Below are positions 6,283 through 8,131 of a stretch of DNA of 8,131 nucleotides, piece by piece; within the stretch, counting starts at the first letter, position 1; each line of letters opens with the position of its first letter. Below the pieces are notes generated by a model, which was not told the DNA's origin, searched no databases, and saw nothing but the letters and a program-made list of their open reading frames with translations. Source of the stretch: Candidatus Nitrosotenuis sp. (lineage in GTDB: Archaea > Thermoproteota > Nitrososphaeria > Nitrososphaerales > Nitrosopumilaceae); NCBI GenBank assembly GCA_023252015.1, contig JAHEXS010000010.1, positions 9,544 through 17,674 of the forward strand, read 5' to 3'. The translations under genes were made by a program, and so were the position numbers.

Positions 6283-6923
6283 TTGGCAAGTCTCCAGTTA
6301 TTTGTTGGAAAGTGATAGTTTAGTGATTTTTCAAGCGTCTTTTTGAATTTGGGACTAATCCATTTGTTCAAAACTGAACTGTGCTTTTTCATCATTTCTT
6401 TTTCTGATTCTGGCAGCAAATACAACGCAACTATCATCCACGGACAATATATCTGTGGATTTTTTTCCATGTCTGAGTATAGATTCTCACTGCTCAGCCA
6501 CTTTACTTCACTGATTTCATCCTGGACTAGTTTTGTCTGAAATGATTCTGATACGTGGCCAATCAATGTTCCACAAACTTCGTTTTCCGATCCCACGTCC
6601 TTGTATGGAACATGATACTCAAATTTAAACAGATAATCAAGCTTACACGAAGCACCAATTTCTTCTGGGAGTCTTCTTTCCGCTGATGAGACATACGTCT
6701 CGGATTTTCTTGGGTGGCTTGCAACTGTTCCGTCCCAGTCCCCCGGCCAAAGCATTTTGGATTGGCTTCTGCGCGTGAGCAATAATTTTCCGTCCTTATC
6801 AAATAACAACACTGTAAACGCTCTGTGCAGTTTGCCGTTTGGCAGATGGCACTTTACTTTTTCCTCAAATCCAATTGGATTGTCGTTTTCGTCAACTAGG
6901 ATCAAAAATTCTTCTGTCATCAT
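6279..6923 (-). CDS. idi: Type 1 isopentenyl-diphosphate delta-isomerase-like Nudix protein lacking the catalytic Cys
   Basis: A 214-residue Nudix-fold protein related to type 1 IPP isomerase, which interconverts IPP and DMAPP. The metal ligands of the E. coli enzyme (H25, H32, H69, E114, E116) all have counterparts: H26 and H33 in CHLPNGKLHRAF, H70 in VASHP, E113 and E115 in SENEVC. The conserved Tyr (Y103 in FEYH), the Trp (W162 in CPWM) and the Nudix helix AERRLPEEIGA (81-91) are also present. However, E. coli Cys67 aligns with Ala68 (GTVASHP against the usual CxHP pattern). The protein may be an isomerase using another residue, or may have another activity. Its place between isopentenyl phosphate kinase and GGPP synthase argues for isoprenoid metabolism. 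The ATG at 6923 overlaps the kinase stop (ATGA). The second ATG at 6920 is better spaced (6 nt) from AGAGG at 6927-6931 and may be the true start. Confidence 0.85.
   Translation of the reverse strand: MMTEEFLILVDENDNPIGFEEKVKCHLPNGKLHRAFTVLLFDKDGKLLLTRRSQSKMLWPGDWDGTVASHPRKSETYVSSAERRLPEEIGASCKLDYLFKFEYHVPYKDVGSENEVCGTLIGHVSESFQTKLVQDEISEVKWLSSENLYSDMEKNPQIYCPWMIVALYLLPESEKEMMKKHSSVLNKWISPKFKKTLEKSLNYHFPTNNWRLAN
6292..6295 (-). promoter_or_regulatory. Ribosome binding site setting the TTG start of the GGPP synthase
   Basis: GGAG on the minus strand, 9 nt before the TTG at 6282 and inside the last codons of the isomerase gene. It supports the TTG as the true start together with the 4-nt stop/start overlap. 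Confidence 0.5.
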
Positions 6924-7660
6924 GTGCCTCTAAATATAGTTCCTTCAAACTTGCCTTTTGTGGCATTAGTGATTCTCTCTGGCTTGTTTCCGTTTACAAA
7001 AAAGACGTCTAGCCCCATCTTTGAAATTCTTGTTGCCTCCTCCACCTTTCGTTTCATGCCACCTGTGACATCCATTGGAATGACTTCTATTGAAACTTGA
7101 TCTCCGTCCATTTCATGGATTAGTTTTTTTGTCTTAAAATCAGAGTACAGTCCGTCAACATTAAGCACAAAGATGGATAGTCTTGGACGCAAAATCTTTG
7201 CTAGGATGCTCATTATTTTATCGCCTGACAAAATGTATGATTTTTTTGCGCCATACCAGAGTGCATCACCGTATGACACCGGAATTAATCCTGACTGGGT
7301 AATTTTTGCAATCTCCTTGACTTTTTTTGTGATTGGCTTGTTTCCCGACATGAAGTCAGTTGGCGGAAGACAGTATGGATTCAGCTTATTTTTGATTAGC
7401 GAGTCCAAAATAATTTTGTCAAGCTGAATCATCGAGTTTTTTACTATTGATACCCCATGGGGAGAATATTTGTCAGGCTTTGTATGCATGTCGTATTTTA
7501 CAGACCAGTAGTGACCGAACGAGCCTCCACCGTGAATCAGTATTGTGGGTTCGTTGATTTTTTTTAGCTGTTTTGATATCTTGTCTATGGTTCCAATTCT
7601 TGGAGAAAGAGGTTTTTCCTTGTTTGTGATAATGGAACCCCCAAGCTTGATGAGAATCAT
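6920..7660 (-). CDS. ipk: Isopentenyl phosphate kinase
   Basis: An amino-acid-kinase-fold enzyme that phosphorylates isopentenyl phosphate to IPP with ATP, the last kinase step of the archaeal mevalonate route. From the chosen start it has 246 residues: MILIKLGGS with K5 and the glycine loop, HGGGSFGHY (43-51) including His50, the hallmark that separates this family from other amino acid kinases, then YGDALWYG (130-137), LSGDK (144-148), NVDGLY (167-172) and TGGMKRK (199-205). An ATG 9 nt upstream (7669) would add MKN. I prefer 7660 because the TATA box at 7684-7690 is centred 27 bp before it and because homologues start right at the first beta strand (MxxLKLGGS). It is the first gene of the six-gene cluster. 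Its stop overlaps the isomerase start by 4 nt. No mevalonate kinase lies next to it within the window. Confidence 0.94.
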   Translation of the reverse strand: MILIKLGGSIITNKEKPLSPRIGTIDKISKQLKKINEPTILIHGGGSFGHYWSVKYDMHTKPDKYSPHGVSIVKNSMIQLDKIILDSLIKNKLNPYCLPPTDFMSGNKPITKKVKEIAKITQSGLIPVSYGDALWYGAKKSYILSGDKIMSILAKILRPRLSIFVLNVDGLYSDFKTKKLIHEMDGDQVSIEVIPMDVTGGMKRKVEEATRISKMGLDVFFVNGNKPERITNATKGKFEGTIFRGT

Positions 7661-7683
7661 ATTTTTCATCGAAATTTAGTCAG

Positions 7684-7690
7684 TTAAAAA
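7684..7690 (-). promoter_or_regulatory. TATA box of the isoprenoid/gltX operon
   Basis: The minus strand reads ACTTTTTAACTG. TTTTTAA is centred 27 bp before the ATG at 7660, fitting a leaderless transcript. No other promoter-like element is needed for the five downstream genes, which overlap or lie within 6 bp of each other. Confidence 0.5.
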
Positions 7691-7770
7691 GTATCGGGGA
7701 TCAGACAACACAATTTTTGTAATCTGTACTGTCACTCGAAAATCTTCCTCAAATTTTATGCGTAAACAAA

Positions 7771-7793
7771 TGTAGATGCCAACTTTATCTACA
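7771..7793. repeat. Perfect 7-bp inverted repeat with 9-nt spacer
   Basis: TGTAGAT (7771-7777) and its exact reverse complement ATCTACA (7787-7793) flank GCCAACTTT. It lies about 110-130 bp upstream of the isopentenyl phosphate kinase start. It could be a regulator site or a small hairpin; chance occurrence cannot be excluded. Confidence 0.4.
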
Positions 7794-8009
7794 CAAATAT
7801 CTGCGGAACTTCAAACTGTGACATAATATACAAATGCGTGCAAAATGTTAGTTTTGGATTTGATGAAAAAAGTATTGACTAATCAGATTTACTTGTTGTA
7901 GACTGTATCATGATGTTGAATATTATTTCGTGACACATACTTCTAATTCCAAAGTTGCTCTGGTGACCTACGGAAATTGCTGAATTTGTAAATATGTTTT
8001 AGGGAAATG

Positions 8010-8024
8010 GAGGATCAGATCCTC
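8010..8024. repeat. 15-bp palindrome GAGGATC-A-GATCCTC
   Basis: Two perfect 7-bp arms around a single base. It lies about 100 bp before the predicted plus-strand start at 8126 and upstream of its TATA box. A spacer of one base makes it a poor RNA hairpin but a good dimeric-regulator site. No regulator is identified. Confidence 0.4.
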
Positions 8025-8095
8025 AAAAGTCAGGGATTTAGTAATTACCTATACGACGTTAAGTTTTCCAAAACAGTAACAATAGATGCGTAAAT

Positions 8096-8103
8096 CTTAA
8101 ATC
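8096..8103 (+). promoter_or_regulatory. Possible TATA box for a plus-strand gene leaving the window
   Basis: CTTAAATC is centred about 26 bp before the ATG at 8126, the spacing for a leaderless archaeal transcript. The region also reads as AT-rich on both sides, so confidence is limited. Confidence 0.35.
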
Positions 8104-8125
8104 ATATCACAAAACGATCGTTTCA

Positions 8126-8131
8126 ATGAAG
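8126..8131 (+). CDS. Possible start of a plus-strand gene (only two codons in window)
   Basis: ATG AAG ends the window. The only support is the correctly spaced TATA-like box before it and the 465-bp gene-free gap, which suggests that a divergent gene begins here. Nothing can be said about the product. Confidence 0.25.

Larger units (their letters stand above)
7661..8125. other. Intergenic region without a recognisable gene (465 bp)
   Basis: Both strands are broken by stops in every frame. The longest open stretches are a few dozen codons, without start codon or ribosome site. The region contains the operon TATA box (7684-7690, minus), a perfect 7-bp inverted repeat (7771-7793), a 15-bp near-palindrome (8010-8024) and a TATA-like box for a gene leaving the window (8096-8103, plus). 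I see no tRNA, box C/D RNA or repeat array. It is much longer than the other gaps here, so it may hold an unrecognised small RNA or regulatory DNA. Confidence 0.6.

Noticed and set aside
7700..7840. Minus-strand open stretch of about 43 codons ending in SDPRYFLTD, a possible broken gene
   Set aside because: There is no ATG, GTG or TTG in frame near its beginning, no ribosome site, and no recognisable family. Stretches of this length occur by chance.
7858..7985. Box C/D-like motifs (TTGATGA, ATGATGT, CTGA)
   Set aside because: The C box lacks the purine, box spacing does not fit an archaeal C/D RNA of about 60 nt, and there is no D'/C' pair in the right order.
8007..8093. 28-codon frame starting ATGGAGGATCAG and ending before the predicted plus-strand gene, a possible leader peptide
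   Set aside because: The AGGGA before it is too close to the ATG, the TATA-like sequence is only about 15 bp upstream, and the peptide resembles nothing known. It is more likely chance overlap with the palindrome.
1..8131. CRISPR array, toxin-antitoxin pair, restriction system or phage genes
   Set aside because: There are no regularly spaced repeats and no matching protein motifs on either strand. Apart from the tnpB remnant the genes are housekeeping or metabolic.

Overview
The window looks like chromosomal DNA of an archaeon, most likely an ammonia-oxidising Nitrososphaerota (Thaumarchaeota) relative. The reasons are an archaeal-type glutamyl-tRNA synthetase, an isopentenyl phosphate kinase (archaeal mevalonate route), a short-chain GGPP synthase for C20 ether lipids, a UPF0147 protein, TATA-like boxes placed for leaderless or short-leader transcripts, and moderately AT-rich DNA. 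The species cannot be named from the sequence alone.

Layout. Positions 2-493 (+) hold the C-terminal part of an MDR-type zinc-dependent alcohol dehydrogenase-like protein. It converges, with 2 bp between stop codons, on an unrecognised small protein (496-840, -), which follows a SAM-dependent methyltransferase (875-1711, -). Between the methyltransferase and the UPF0147 gene (2036-2308, -) lies a decayed end of an IS200/IS605-type element: the zinc-ribbon and RuvC-III tail of TnpB plus what looks like the terminal right-end hairpin (about 1746-2039). UPF0147 has its own TATA box.

The right half is one dense minus-strand cluster of six genes read from 7660 down to 2352: isopentenyl phosphate kinase, type 1 IPP isomerase, GGPP synthase, glutamyl-tRNA synthetase, an FAH-family protein and a Rieske ferredoxin. 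Spacings are 4-nt overlaps or gaps of 2-6 nt, so they are probably one transcript started from a TATA box at 7684-7690. The first three genes form a line in lipid synthesis: isopentenyl phosphate to IPP, IPP to DMAPP, then condensation to GGPP. The isomerase keeps all metal ligands but has Ala where the catalytic Cys of the E. coli enzyme should be, which is the most interesting protein-level oddity here.

Positions 7661-8125 carry no convincing gene. They hold the operon promoter, two perfect short inverted repeats, and a TATA-like box placed 26 nt before an ATG at 8126 that probably starts a plus-strand gene running out of the window. I see no CRISPR array, tRNA, rRNA or defence system. Apart from the IS remnant this is ordinary core chromosome.
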